64,000 nt of DNA from Chitinophagaceae bacterium (GTDB taxonomy: Bacteria; Bacteroidota; Bacteroidia; Chitinophagales; Chitinophagaceae): positions 806,001 through 870,000 of the forward strand of contig JADJDJ010000002.1 in assembly GCA_016702745.1 (NCBI GenBank), given 5' to 3'. Positions 30,201 to 40,210 of this stretch are shown here, one piece after another. A program made the translations under genes and the position numbers. Every line of letters begins with the position of its first letter. Position 1 is the stretch's first letter. Below the pieces are notes generated by a model. The model was not told the origin of the DNA and did not search any database. It saw only the letters and a program-made list of their open reading frames with translations.

Positions 30201-30833
30201 TTCAACTCCATGAGTAAACCCTTTATTGTAATTACCGAGAGCTTCTTCTCTGTGATCGGGGTATTGCTGGGATATGCCATTACTGGAATGCCCATCGCCA
30301 CCATAATGTTGCTGGTAGGTATTGTGGGGCTGGCTGGTATTGTAATTTAAAATGGTATCCTGATCATTGAATTCACGGATGAGCTTCGGGGTCGTGGGCT
30401 AAGAACCCGGGAAGCAGCCATTCAGACTGGTAAGATCAGGATCATACCGGTATTATTGACAGCCGTAGAAACCATCCTGGGCTTGTTACCGTTAGCAGTA
30501 GGGTTCAATATTGATTTTGAAGGATTATTCACCCATCTGCGTCCCAATATTTTCTTTGGGGGCGATAGTGTGGTGTTCTGGGGACCCTTGAGCTGGACCA
30601 TCATCTTTGGTTTGTTATTCTCTTTCTTCCTGACCCTGGTGATGGTGCCTAGTATGTACCTGATTGCGGAAAGGCTGAAGCGGCCGATGGAAAGGTTTTA
30701 TGGCACCAAGTTCATTGCCCTGCTGGGATTCCTGGGCCCATTGTTCTTTATTTTCGTGGGAATCATGTTCCTGGTGCGCCGGATTCAGGGAAAACAGGTC
30801 TGGATGGGGGTTCCTTTTAAAAGCAGCGAATAA
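27273..30833 (+). CDS. RND (HAE1/AcrB-like) efflux permease with an in-frame TAA
   Basis: A proton-driven drug/solute exporter of the inner membrane. The open frame from 27273 ends at TAA 30348-30350, but the same frame continues without shift to 30833, giving 1187 codons in all. N-terminal TM1 (T-A-I-Y-I-I-A-I-L-I-S-V-Y-G), the porter domain, TM4 with the conserved aspartate pair (G-L-G-I-I-V-D-D-A-I-V-V-I-E-N) and the second porter half are intact. The stop falls in G-I-V-I-(stop)-N-G-I-L-I-I-E-F, aligning with TM10 Lys940 of AcrB. One base (AAA to TAA) explains it. Either a consensus error at a T/A homopolymer border or a real nonsense mutation; truncation there would remove the last helices and inactivate the pump. 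Confidence 0.88.
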
Positions 30834-30938
30834 GAAAGTAGGATTGTCTGAATAAGGCAACCATGTTTGAATACAAGATGGTCTCCTAATTTTTGGTTTT
30901 GGTGGTGTGTCCTGATTAAAGCGTCAGGACTAATTAAC

Positions 30939-30967
30939 AAGCGGCTCCTTTCCAGGGGCCGCTTTTG
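30939..30967 (+). terminator. Terminator of the efflux operon
   Basis: AAGCGGCTCC pairs with GGGGCCGCTT (one G-U pair) around TTTCCA and is followed by a short T run. A second hairpin (GTCCTGA/TCAGGAC) precedes it at about 30909-30930. Confidence 0.75.
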
Positions 30968-31042
30968 TTATTGATGCTGAATGCCTTAATTTTCATTTGG
31001 TAATCTTCTATGTTTATGCTGATTTCTTCTTTTTGGATTAAA

Positions 31043-32017
31043 ATGCGAAAAATTCAACTCAATGGTTCAATACTTCTTTTAGGTCTGTTGCTATCTTATA
31101 GTAAACTCATTGGGCAGGCAGGGGACTCGATTTTTCATCCAACCTTAGTCAGTCAGCATTTAGACATTCTGGCATCAGATTCTCTCAGAGGTCGGGTCAA
31201 TTTTACTGTGGGACAAATAAAGGCAGCTGATTATATTAATCAGGAGTTAAAGAGTTATGGGCTTAGTTTTTTGGAACACAAAAGTTTTTATCATCCGTTT
31301 ATTTTGGCAAAAGAATTACGACCAAGGGGTGTTACTGATTCTGTATTGAACAATTTAATAGCGGTACTTCCCGGGAAAAGCAAGGCTGATGAGGTAATTA
31401 TTTTTTCAGCTCATTATGACCATGTGGACAGGGATATATATGGCAATAAATCAGGAATATTTAATGGTGCCAATGACAATGCTTCCGGAGTTGCTGCGGT
31501 TTTGATGCTGGCAAAGTATTTTTCTGCTATTAAAAATAATGAGCGTACACTTTTCTTTTGCTTTTTTGCCGGGGAAGAATTGGGATTGTTGGGGTCGTTG
31601 GCTTTTGCTCCGGCACTGGAGCCTGAAAAAGTTAAATCGGTTATTAATATAGAAATGATAGGGAAGCATGACAGGTCGGGGAAAAAGGCCTTTTTTCTGA
31701 CGGGGGAACAGAATTCTGATCTTTCTAAAATTCTTAAAAGGAATTTGTCAGGTACAGGGGTAAAACTCAGATCGGAACCCGAGGATCCTACTGGTTTATT
31801 TAACCGGTCCGATAATTATCCTTTTTTTCGAATGGGTATTCCAGCACATAGTATTATGTGCTCTGATGATAAAGATTCCTGTTATCATCAACCCTGTGAT
31901 GACCCACAACATGTTGATGTTGAAAACATGGCCTTAATTATCCGGGCTATTGCAGCGTCAACTGTTACTTTAGTGAACGGAAAAGACAGCCCTGAATTGA
32001 AAAGGAAACCTAAATAG
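31043..32017 (+). CDS. M28-family metallopeptidase (exported aminopeptidase type)
   Basis: About 324 residues from the ATG at 31043, chosen because it gives a normal signal peptide (I-L-L-L-G-L-L-L-S-Y to I-G-Q-A); an upstream ATG at 31010 would add a hydrophobic extension. The two-zinc site is visible: F-S-A-H-Y-D-H-V (first His), N-G-A-N-D-N-A-S-G-V (bridging Asp), G-E-E-L-G-L-L-G-S (catalytic Glu pair), I-E-M-I-G and a late His near A-H-S-I-M. A PA-like insertion is absent. It would trim peptides in the periplasm or outside. Its base composition is slightly more AT-rich than that of its neighbours. Confidence 0.9.
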   Translation: MRKIQLNGSILLLGLLLSYSKLIGQAGDSIFHPTLVSQHLDILASDSLRGRVNFTVGQIKAADYINQELKSYGLSFLEHKSFYHPFILAKELRPRGVTDSVLNNLIAVLPGKSKADEVIIFSAHYDHVDRDIYGNKSGIFNGANDNASGVAAVLMLAKYFSAIKNNERTLFFCFFAGEELGLLGSLAFAPALEPEKVKSVINIEMIGKHDRSGKKAFFLTGEQNSDLSKILKRNLSGTGVKLRSEPEDPTGLFNRSDNYPFFRMGIPAHSIMCSDDKDSCYHQPCDDPQHVDVENMALIIRAIAASTVTLVNGKDSPELKRKPK

Positions 32018-32039
32018 TATTTTTTAAGGGCTGATTACA

Positions 32040-32075
32040 AAAGCAGCAACCCGTGGACTCACGGGTTGCTGCTTT
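32040..32075. terminator. Bidirectional terminator between convergent genes
   Basis: A perfect 16-bp stem, AAAGCAGCAACCCGTG with CACGGGTTGCTGCTTT, and a four-base loop (GACT). It serves the M28 gene on the plus strand and the T9SS-sorted gene on the minus strand. Confidence 0.9.
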
Positions 32076-32096
32076 TATTTAGAAATTGTTGGTTGT

Positions 32097-33314
32097 TCAG
32101 TTCTTGATTAATTTCTGAGAAATTGTCTGATTATTGGCATTCTCCAGGGTGATCATATACATTCCTTTTAATAAACTGCTCAGGTTCATTTTTGCCAGGG
32201 TGCTGCCATTTTTTACCTGGATATGCTGGCGTTGAACCAGTGAACCATTCTCACTATACAGGCTGATGTTGGCAGTACCGGCAACAGGGCTGCTGATATT
32301 GAGTGATACTTCGGAGCTGGCAGGGTTAGGATAAGTGCTCAGGGTAAGCGATGTATTTTTAGCTGCCTGGAATTTCACCACGCTGCTATAGCTATAGCTA
32401 CCGTTGTTGTCGGTTTGGAGGATGCGGTAGTAAACCGGCTGGTTAAACTGCTCTATATCCAGTGCAGTGTAAGCTTTGTATTGATCACTGCTGCCTGCTG
32501 CTGCTTGAGTATGGATCGTTTTCCAGTTGATGCCATCCAGACTGCGTTGTGTTTGCATGTCTTTAGTATCGTACTCGCTTAAAGTGGAGAACTGGATATG
32601 TACGCCATCTGCTTTTGCTTCCATATTATTAATACGAAGGTCTTTTACAGGAAGAGAAGAAAGACTGGAACACTGTGAAAATGTAATATCATCCAGGGCC
32701 AGGTCATTACCACAACCGCCGTTTGAATTATTGATGATCTTGTATCTCACGGTAGTGATCCCGTTGGGAAGGGTAAATCCGCTGCTGACTTTAACCCAGG
32801 TAGGATTACTACTTTGAGGAATAAAATTGGAAGTAAAAGAGGTCAGAGTCTGATAAGAATTGTTTGCACTCAGGTATTCCACTACAAACTGCAGTTTGGG
32901 AAGGATGGCAGTGGCTCCGCAGGTTCCCAGGGTGTTTACATTCATTACATAGAGATAAACGGAATAATCAGAACCGGGAGTCAGTCCGCTTACCGTATCC
33001 TTGTAAAATTCACCGGCTGTATAACCGGCATTGATCACCATCATCCGGCCATTATTATTACCGGTATGATCTTTGGCATCATGCCATTCAGAACGGCCTT
33101 GTGAGTTTTTGGAAAGTTTGTAATCTCCATCATTCAGGTTTGAGTTTGAATTGTAATCGTATGTTGTTCTGCCAGCCGGAAGTGAAGTAGTGCTACCACT
33201 GCCAAAGGTTTCGCGGAACTTAATCGTTTCGCCGTTACAAAGTGTTTGAGCGAAAGCGGTGTTGATTGTCATCAGTACAATTACCAGGGTCGAAAAGTAG
33301 AATTTCAGTTTCAT
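32097..33314 (-). CDS. T9SS-sorted secreted protein
   Basis: The 405-residue protein starts best at the ATG 33314 (M-K-L-K-F-Y-F), with a signal peptide ending A-F-A-Q. The first 220 residues resemble a carbohydrate-binding or MAM-like jelly-roll (F-R-E-T-F-G-S-G and D-L-A-L-D-D-I-T-F-S-Q-C near 205). Next comes the common Bacteroidota segment L-P-V-K-D-L-R-I-N-N-M-E (about 220-310), then a T9SS type A sorting domain from L-S-T-Y-P-N-P-A to Q-K-L-I-K-N. It is exported through the outer membrane by T9SS; the substrate of the jelly-roll is not recognisable. Confidence 0.82.
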   Translation of the reverse strand: MKLKFYFSTLVIVLMTINTAFAQTLCNGETIKFRETFGSGSTTSLPAGRTTYDYNSNSNLNDGDYKLSKNSQGRSEWHDAKDHTGNNNGRMMVINAGYTAGEFYKDTVSGLTPGSDYSVYLYVMNVNTLGTCGATAILPKLQFVVEYLSANNSYQTLTSFTSNFIPQSSNPTWVKVSSGFTLPNGITTVRYKIINNSNGGCGNDLALDDITFSQCSSLSSLPVKDLRINNMEAKADGVHIQFSTLSEYDTKDMQTQRSLDGINWKTIHTQAAAGSSDQYKAYTALDIEQFNQPVYYRILQTDNNGSYSYSSVVKFQAAKNTSLTLSTYPNPASSEVSLNISSPVAGTANISLYSENGSLVQRQHIQVKNGSTLAKMNLSSLLKGMYMITLENANNQTISQKLIKN

Positions 33315-33600
33315 AGTGTTGTTTTTCCTTATCAGGCGATTGGCATGCCAAAACATAAGTACACTGAAAACGAAATGTTTGTAAAAATGAAGTGTAGTGG
33401 ATTTTTCCAGAATCTGGATTTTTTTTCCGACGGGAGGATTTTTTTGGGAAAGAAAGGAAAAATTGTTTCGTAGAAGTACGATTGAGAGAAGTCGGGAAGA
33501 CGGGAAGTCGGAAAGTCCGGAAGAATTTATAATTGCGCCCGGGAATACACCCTGTCATACTGAGCTTAGTTTACCCTGAGGACTCGAAGGGAAGTATATT
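33315..33600. repeat. Intergenic region with a CTGTCATACTGAGC-type element
   Basis: No gene is seen. The segment 33549-33590 contains CCTGTCATACTGAGCTTAG and then GACTCGAAGGGAAGTAT, a degenerate form of the TGTCATGCTGAGC...GAAGCATG hairpin element common in environmental bacteria. The upstream part is AT-rich and would hold the control region of the T9SS-sorted gene. Confidence 0.35.
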
Positions 33601-33607
33601 TATGCAT

Positions 33608-33638
33608 AAAAAAAGCGCCGGGTTACAAACCCGGCGCT
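33608..33638 (-). terminator. Terminator of the M16 peptidase gene
   Basis: AGCGCCGGGTT pairs perfectly with AACCCGGCGCT around a three-base loop. On the minus strand it is followed by seven T residues (A7 at 33608-33614). Confidence 0.9.
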
Positions 33639-33680
33639 CATGCATCAATTGATTTCTTATCATTCAATTTCCAAATCATC

Positions 33681-33721
33681 CTCTGCGTAAACTCCCCGTA
33701 CTTCTTTCTCCGCGGTAAAAA
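33681..33721 (-). repeat. Gene-end repeat copy 2
   Basis: On the minus strand it begins two bases after the M16 stop codon with GTTTTTACCGCGGAG. GGGGAGTTTACGCAGAGG follows. It has the same blocks, order and orientation as the copies at 14588, 37455, 40690 and 40748. Confidence 0.65.
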
Positions 33722-33723
33722 CC

Positions 33724-36409
33724 TCAGAAGCCTTTCTTCTCCACTTTCTTTCCATCTACATCCAGTTCTACAATTTCATAACCCAGTTTCTTGATACCAT
33801 CAAGAATTTTGGCTTTATCACCTACCAGCAGGATATTCATTTTTTCAGGTGCCAGCATTTTTTTCGCAAAAGCATCCACTTCTTTCTTGGTCAGGTTGGC
33901 CAGGATTTTATTCTGCTGGTCAATATAATTGGCCGGCAGGTTATAATCCAGGATCCGGCGGATGAAATTGGCTTTTTGAATACCGGTTTCATAACTCCTT
34001 GCATCCCGCTGACCCAGGGAATTTTTCATGAACTTCAATTCAGCTTCCGTGATACCATTATCGCGGTAATTGCTGAGTTCTTTCATTACTTCCACGAGGG
34101 CACTGTCGGTGGCATCGGCACGGATACCGGAACTAAAGGAGAAGTCACCAGAGTACTCATCAGCTGAGAATCCACTGCGGGCACCATAGGTCCAGCCCTT
34201 GTCCTCCCGCAGGTTCAGGTTCAAACGGCTGTTGAAATCACCACCGAGCGGATAGTTCAACAGCATGGAGCGGTAATAATTACCAGTGGCATCATATTTC
34301 ATACCGGTAGCATAACCCACCCGGAACTGGGATTGGGCCGCTTTGGGAATATCCACCATGAATACCTTGGTCTTGTCAATAGAGGAAGCTGCGCCATTGG
34401 CTGCAGGTAATTCGATTTTCTTTTTAGGCAATTTATCCAGGAAGCTCAGTTTTGGAAGCACTTCTTCCTGTTTCACATCTCCTACCACAACCACTTTTAC
34501 GCCCTGTGAAGTCATGTAATTATTAAAATAGTCCTGTACATCCTGAAGCTTCAGGTTTTTGATGGTGTATTCTGTACCATCTTCATTCATGGCCAGGATA
34601 TTGTTAGGACCGTAGTTGATTTTGGCAAATACCAGATCCGCTACTGCTGCAGGATCAGCTTTGAGTTGTTTGAAACCTTCCACTCTTTGTTTCTGAATCC
34701 GGCTAAAAGAAGATTCGGTGAATTTTGGATTCAGCATTCTTTCTTCCACCAGGGCCAGGGTTGGCGCCAGGTTCTTTTTCAGACATTGTACATTGAAAGT
34801 AATACCATCCACACTGCTGCTCACACTTACATTACTGCCCAGCTTCTGCAACTCAACCGTCATTTGTTCAGCGGAGTAGTTTTTGGTATCCTCATTCATC
34901 ATGGAAGCAAACATGCTGGCCAGTCCGATCTTGGCTGCGATCAAAATTATCTTTGGCTTTATTGTATTTCAGTCCGGCATAGCCATATTCAGGAGCGGTA
35001 TACTGACTGGAATCAATTTTATAATTATCTGCGGAAGCAATCATTTTATCCTGTCCCTTGGGTAATACACTAAGGAATACAGCGGATTTTCCTTTTATGT
35101 ATTCATTGTACACCCGCATCACATCTTCCTTGGTAACAGACTGATACATTGTAATCAGTTCGGCAATTTTGTTGGGGTTACCTGTAAAGGTCTGGAAGGA
35201 TGCCAGTTGGGATACTTTACCGGAAACACTTTGCAATCCGTTGATCTGCTGGGATTCAATTCCTCCTTTGAACTTGGCTACATCTTCATCGGTTACCCCT
35301 CTTACTTCAAAGGAATCCAGCGCCCGGCGGAACAATGTGTCCATGGTTGCCAGTGTTTTGCCGGGTGCCGGTGAAATCTGGAACATAAATTCGCCAGCCA
35401 GTTCTGAAAGGCTGCTGAAACCGCTGGCCTGTAATGCCAGTTGTTTTTTGACCAGTTGCTGGTACATCACTGAATTTCTTCCCTGACCGAGTACCTGTGC
35501 CAGGCAGGCCAGTGCACCCATATCCTTATGGTAATTGGGAACGGTTGGAAATACGATTGATAACAGGGGCAGACGTGCATAATTATCAGTATAAGAAACA
35601 TAGCGATCCTGTTTCAGCACTGCAGGCGGTACAACTACCGGATTAACTTCCGGGCCACGGGGGATGGATCCAAAATATTTTTCAACCAGTTTCACTACAT
35701 CGGCTGGTTTTACATCACCGCCCACAGAAACAGTCGCGTTATTGGGTCCATACCAGCGAAGGAAGAAATTCTTCAGGTCGTTTACATCCACCCGGTTCAG
35801 GTCTTCCACATAACCAATGGTCAACCAGGAATAAGGGTGGCCATAAGGATAGAGGTTGCGGGAGGCGGTTTCAAACATTAGTCCGTAAGGACGGTTATCA
35901 TAATTCTGTCCTCTTTCGTTCTTTACGGTAGAACGCTGGATCTCGAATTTTTTCTGGGTAACGGCATCCAGTAAAAAGCCCATACGATCTGCTTCGAGCC
36001 AGAGCATTTTTTCCAGCTGGTTGCTGGGCACCGTTTCAAAGTAGTTGGTCCGGTCGCGGTTGGTAGTTCCGTTCAGGGTACCACCGGCATCGGAAACGAT
36101 TTTAAAATGTTGTTCGTCCGCTACGTGGTCACTTCCCTGGAACATCATATGTTCAAAGAAGTGGGCGAAACCGGATTTGCCGATTTCTTCCCGGGCGGAA
36201 CCTACGTGGTAGGTCACATCCACGTGAACGATCGGATCACTGTGATCTTCATGGATGATCAGGGTGAGACCGTTAGGTAAAACATATTTTTCGTAAGGAA
36301 TGACCAGCTCACTGCCGGTTTTAGTTACTTTCTCCACCAGTTTAGTCTGGCCGAAGGCTATGGAAGCCATCAGGAGGCAAGCAGTAAATACTACTAATCT
36401 TAATTTCAT
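33724..36409 (-). CDS. M16-family (insulinase-like) zinc peptidase, internally deleted
   Basis: Two reading frames form one two-domain peptidase. The N-half (start 36409, signal peptide ending F-G-Q) has the inverted zinc motif H-F-F-E-H near residue 86 and the downstream glutamate near N-E-R-G-Q-N-Y, so the active half is complete. It runs to K-A-K-D-N-F-D-R-S (about 34947). The C-half opens abruptly at K-I-G-L-A-S-M-F-A-S-M-M-N-E-D-T in another frame. The linker and roughly the first 60 residues of the second M16 domain that relatives carry are missing. This is more than a one-base slip: either a real deletion or a misassembly. The protein would degrade peptides in the periplasm. Confidence 0.82.
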
Positions 36410-36556
36410 AAATGTGATGATTTTGAGGATAGGCAAAATAAGCTTTTCCTGCCTCTCTGGCCTTGCCATTTATCAATTATCCTACCATTTTTGGGGGAGG
36501 CTGAAATCATCCGGGCTTGTTACCTTTATATTCTAAACGTTTAAACTTTTATTACT

Positions 36557-37360
36557 ATGAGCACAGGAAACCGCAACAACCATGAAATTGATTACAAATT
36601 ATATGGTGAAGAATTGCAATTTGTAGAAATCGAACTGGACCCCCAGGAAACGGCCATTGCTGAGAGTGGAGCAATGATGATGATGGATGATGGTATTACC
36701 ATGCAAACGATTTTCGGAGATGGGTCGGCCCAGCAGCCCACCGGCTTTTTTGGTAAACTGGTGAGTGCCGGTAAAAGGGTGTTAACGGGGGAAAGTCTGT
36801 TTATGACGGCCTTTACCAATGAGGGACAGGGTAAGAAAAAAGTAAGTTTTGCTGCGCCTTATACGGGTAAGATCATTCCGATGGATTTGCGGGAACTGGG
36901 GGGAACAATCATTGCCCAGAAAGATGCATTTCTCTGTGCGGCCAAGGGGGTAAGTGTGGGCATCCATTTTCAGCGGAAACTGGGAGTAGGTATTTTCGGT
37001 GGAGAAGGTTTTATCATGGAAAAACTGGAAGGGGATGGAATGGCTTTCTTGCATGCGGGTGGTTATATCGTGGAGAAAACGCTTAACGCAGGAGAGGTTT
37101 TGAAAATTGATACGGGTTGTGTGGTGGCTTATACCCCCACAATGCAGTTTGATATTGAATTTGTAAAGGGAGTGAAAAACTTTCTGTTTGGTGGGGAGGG
37201 CTTGTTCTTTGCCAGGCTCCAGGGCCCCGGTAAGGTATGGGTACAGTCCTTGCCGATCAGTCGCCTCGCCGGTCGTATTGTTGCTTATGGAACCTATAAG
37301 CGCAAGGAAGAGGGAAGTGTGCTGGGAGGATTGGGGAATTTGTTTGATGGGAAAGAGTAG
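36557..37360 (+). CDS. TIGR00266/AIM24-family protein
   Basis: The 267-residue protein matches TIGR00266 (COG2013, AIM24-like), seen as Q-F-V-E-I-E-L-D-P-Q-E-T-A-I-A-E-S-G-A-M near residue 25. Tandem beta-rich repeats follow: G-F-I-M-E-K-L-E-G-D-G-M-A-F-L-H-A near 150 and G-L-F-F-A-R-L-Q-G-P-G-K-V-W near 215. There is no signal peptide or transmembrane segment, so it is cytosolic. The biochemical role is unknown; the yeast namesake is a mitochondrial membrane-organisation factor. The first M-S-T-G-N-R-N-N start is supported by the AT-rich leader. It is a single gene, divergent from the M16 peptidase. Confidence 0.85.
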   Translation: MSTGNRNNHEIDYKLYGEELQFVEIELDPQETAIAESGAMMMMDDGITMQTIFGDGSAQQPTGFFGKLVSAGKRVLTGESLFMTAFTNEGQGKKKVSFAAPYTGKIIPMDLRELGGTIIAQKDAFLCAAKGVSVGIHFQRKLGVGIFGGEGFIMEKLEGDGMAFLHAGGYIVEKTLNAGEVLKIDTGCVVAYTPTMQFDIEFVKGVKNFLFGGEGLFFARLQGPGKVWVQSLPISRLAGRIVAYGTYKRKEEGSVLGGLGNLFDGKE

Positions 37361-37530
37361 GATATTTTGATATTAGGATATTGAGATATTGGCTTGCCCG
37401 TAGGCTCCTCACTTTGCTCGGAATGACAGAATATATGGAAGTAGAAAGCAAGTACTCTGCGTGATCTTTGCTATCTCTTTTCTCTGTCCACAGGACCCTG
37501 CGGGCGGATAAAAATTTATTTCACACCCGG
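37361..37530 (-). repeat. AATATC-type repeat plus gene-end repeat copy 3
   Basis: The gap between the TIGR00266 gene and the broken outer-membrane protein holds no gene. At 37365-37395 is a reverse-oriented AATATC-type repeat (GATATTAGGATATTGAGATA) like those at 3.2-3.6 kb. From 37530 down to 37455, on the minus strand and starting just after the stop of the next gene, is ATCCGGGTGTGAAATAA, TTTTTATCCGC, GGACAGAGAAAAGAGATAG and ACGCAGAG: copy 3 of the gene-end repeat, more diverged than the others. Confidence 0.5.
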
Positions 37531-37532
37531 AT

Positions 37533-38460
37533 TTAAAACCGGAAAGCATATTCCAGTGACAGCACAAATTTTCGGGTCAGCCCATCTGGTCTTACAGACC
37601 TGACCACTAATGGTGTACCTGAAGAAAGTGTAACTTCGCTCTTTTTACCTGTACGGAACTGAAGGTTTAATAGTGCATTAATAGTCAGGCCCTGGGATCC
37701 GGCAATTGTTTTCTTATTTCCGGATTCATCTAGATAGCTGTCGGTTCCGGTATGATATATACCGAGTAAACCCGGCTGAAATGTCAGGCTGCTTTGTGCT
37801 TTAAAATTTCTGACAATACGGGCTACCAGATCAGATTTCCTGTTGAATTGATTGGCGGAAGGATATTTCATGGCGGTATGACCTGGCGGATATTCGGAAG
37901 CTAAAAAACTGTTTTTATTATTGCTGGTAATGGGTTGCTGGTATGCCAATGCAAATCCCCATTGTCTGCTAGAAATATTGACACCAGCCAGCAGGTCAGT
38001 GGTACCTAATGTAGGTTGATATACCATTGGTAATCCAAGGTTGTTCTTTTTTATATTGTCATTACCTAAAGGAATTTTAAGCCGGCAAAAATGCTTTTTT
38101 TTCCCATTTTTCAGCTTCTGAAATCCTTTTTTTCGAAACTGAGAAATAAATCACCGGGCCCGGAAGTTTTTTGCGAGTTCACCTTTAATGCTATGATAAT
38201 TTATCTTTCCGGTGATGGACAAATGATTTTAAATTGATGTGTATATTCAAGTTGGGTGGTGAGAATATTTGTTCCTCTTTCTCCTCGTGCAAAACCGGTG
38301 CTGATGGAAAGTTCATTTTGTTGCTTTAACGCCGGATACTGATGTCAGACCGGACTTAATAGAATGAATGGTACAAACTCCAGCGTCACTGCACCCTGGG
38401 CTTTGGCCTCTTTTTGTATTGAAAAGGAGAGTAAAAAAGCAATGCTACCTGAATTCTCAT
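37533..38460 (-). pseudogene. Outer-membrane barrel-like protein, broken by several frameshifts
   Basis: From the ATG at 38460 (M-R-I-Q-V-A-L-L-F-Y, signal-like) the protein can be followed only by changing frame about five times. The readable pieces are G-C-S-D-A-G-V-C-T-I-H-S-I-K; N-E-L-S-I-S-T-G-F-A-R-G-E-R-G-T-N-I-L; I-T-G-K-I-N-Y-H-S-I-K-G; K-I-P-L-G-N-D-N; and then 37533-38027 in one frame, ending L-S-L-E-Y-A-F-R-F. The pattern is that of an outer-membrane beta-barrel of roughly 310 residues. The number of lesions exceeds that of its neighbours, so this may be a true pseudogene as well as poor sequence. The family is not recognised. It lies downstream of the sigma/anti-sigma pair. Confidence 0.6.
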
Positions 38461-38521
38461 ATGTTGATTTCAGGTATATACAAAGTGTGTGAGAAAAAGT
38501 TTTCCGGGATGGTCTTTTCGG

Positions 38522-39279
38522 CTAAATTTTTCCTTCAAGGTAGGTTTCGGAGAGTGTGGGATTGTTGGCACCACCTGCATTTTCAAGGGTAACTTTAAAG
38601 GCAATGGAACCATAGGGTACTTTCGGCACTTCTATAAACCGGCCTCTGATTTCGTCGTTGATAATACCTACACTTACCATTTTCCCTTCCACCTCGGCCC
38701 AGAGCTGGTAATCTCTGGAGGATGAAGACTTTGGCAGATGATGAATCATGATATAGGCTTTACCGGTATTTTTATCCCAGAACATGGTGCAACGGCAGAT
38801 CGAATGGGAGCCTACGCCATACATTGCCACCGGTGTAATGGCAGGATTTGTGATCACAGCATAATCACTTGCCGGCAAGGGGGATCCTTGTGCGGTATCA
38901 ATCAGGGCTTGTTGTTTTTTGTTTTCTGGTATAAAGTATAATTGAAATAAGCACTGATTCCAAGGAGAATGGCAACAGAAGCGGCGATTGCTCTGATCCA
39001 GTTTATTTTTCTGACCCGGGTGATATTGTTATGCATTGTTACAACAGGAGCTGAAAGTGATTCAAGCCTGTGAAGAATTGCTTCGTCTGCAGCAGCAGAA
39101 GGTAAAATGCCCTGTTGCAGCATTTTCTCCTCCATGTCTTTTTCATATTGCAGGATGGCAGTCTGCAGTTCGGGGTATTGTACTCTCAATTGTTCAAGTT
39201 CCTGCTCTTCTTCCGGAGAGCAGAGACCCATCACATAGAGTTCAATTATACCGGACGATATATATTCTTTAATATTCAT
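38522..39279 (-). CDS. RskA-type anti-sigma factor (one apparent frameshift)
   Basis: About 252 residues when reconstructed. The N-terminal domain (I-K-E-Y-I-S-S-G-I-I-E-L-Y-V-M-G, then P-E-E-E-Q-E-L) binds the sigma factor in this family. A transmembrane helix (W-I-R-A-I-A-A-S-V-A-I-L-L-G-I) is near residue 100. The periplasmic RskA C-terminal domain carries Y-Q-L-W-A-E-V-E-G-K-M near 195. The frame breaks in the T6 run 38915-38920; one more base gives K-T-K-K-Q-Q-A-L-I-D-T. It starts directly at the stop of the sigma gene. It would hold the sigma factor at the membrane until an envelope signal triggers proteolysis. Confidence 0.85.
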
Positions 39280-39789
39280 TTACATAAACTCCTTTCGTAA
39301 CTCGATAATGGCGCTGCGTAATCTTGTTTTTACGGTACCCAGCGGAATATTCAATGCTTCAGCAATTTCTTCCTGTTTAAAGCCCTGAAAATAAGAGAGC
39401 TCCAGTACAGCGATATATTCGGGTTTCAGTTTGTGAACCTGCTGTCGCAGCCCAATATGGTTGATTCCGGTGGGCGCTTCAATTTTCTGATCAATAGTAG
39501 AAACGTAATTAGTGATGTCTTCGTTTTTGCTATGAACCTTAAAATTTTTTGAGCGGGTTTGATGAATCGCCATATTGCCCGTCAGCTTCAGCATCCAGGT
39601 AAATAATCTGCCCTTTTCCTCATTGTACTTGTCAATATTCTTCCAGATTTGTACAAATACTTCCTGCAGCACATCAGCAGCGGCCTCGTTTTGTGGAATC
39701 ACCTGTAATATGATATTAAACAAGGCGCCACGATAGTGCATATACAGGTAACGGAATGCAGCATTATCCTGCTGTTTCAGCTTTTGCAC
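39280..39789 (-). CDS. RNA polymerase sigma factor, SigK-like ECF type
   Basis: A 169-residue sigma-70 family member. Region 2 spans about residues 12-80 (Y-R-G-A-L-F-N-I-I-L-Q-V, D-V-L-Q-E-V-F-V-Q-I-W, F-T-W-M-L-K-L-T-G-N). Region 4 is at about 115-165 (F-K-Q-E-E-I-A-E-A-L-N-I-P-L-G-T-V-K-T-R). Its stop abuts the start of the RskA-type anti-sigma gene, so the two are co-expressed. It is divergent from the DM13 lipoprotein, a possible regulon member. Confidence 0.9.
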   Translation of the reverse strand: MQKLKQQDNAAFRYLYMHYRGALFNIILQVIPQNEAAADVLQEVFVQIWKNIDKYNEEKGRLFTWMLKLTGNMAIHQTRSKNFKVHSKNEDITNYVSTIDQKIEAPTGINHIGLRQQVHKLKPEYIAVLELSYFQGFKQEEIAEALNIPLGTVKTRLRSAIIELRKEFM

Positions 39790-40024
39790 AAGTTCCTTCT
39801 CAGTATAGTGAATGGGTTCCAGTTTCTGTTATTAAAAGGGTAAATATCTCAATTTATTTTTTTAGTGAAAAGAATTTTATTTTCTTTTTCAAAAACTTTT
39901 TTTTAAAAGTCTGTGTAAATATCCTCAGAAGGCCTTTCATTAAATCTGTACCTGTGGAAACTGATGATTTCAATTAATTATTTTATCAACCATCCAGGTT
40001 TATCCCGGGAACAAAACGACCCTT

Positions 40025-40126
40025 ATGCAAAAAGAAAGCTTTAAACCGGCAATGCTGATCATGGCTGTTTGCACTTTTGCTGCAGGTATGATTACGGCAA
40101 TGTTTGCAGCAGCAGGATATTTCTAA
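40025..40126 (+). CDS. Possible 33-residue small membrane protein
   Basis: An ATG-started frame encodes M-Q-K-E-S-F-K-P-A-M-L-I-M-A and V-C-T-F-A-A-G-M-I-T-A-M-F-A-A-A, i.e. one hydrophobic helix after a short charged head. It lies alone in the 450-base gap between the divergent sigma gene and the DM13 gene. No family is recognised and coding status rests only on the helix pattern. Confidence 0.35.
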   Translation: MQKESFKPAMLIMAVCTFAAGMITAMFAAAGYF

Positions 40127-40210
40127 TGTGTCCATTCTCTATTTTATCTATACTTATGAAAACCAGGGGGAGATTTACTCTGCCCTTCTCTCAGAATCAT
40201 TTTCATTGTC

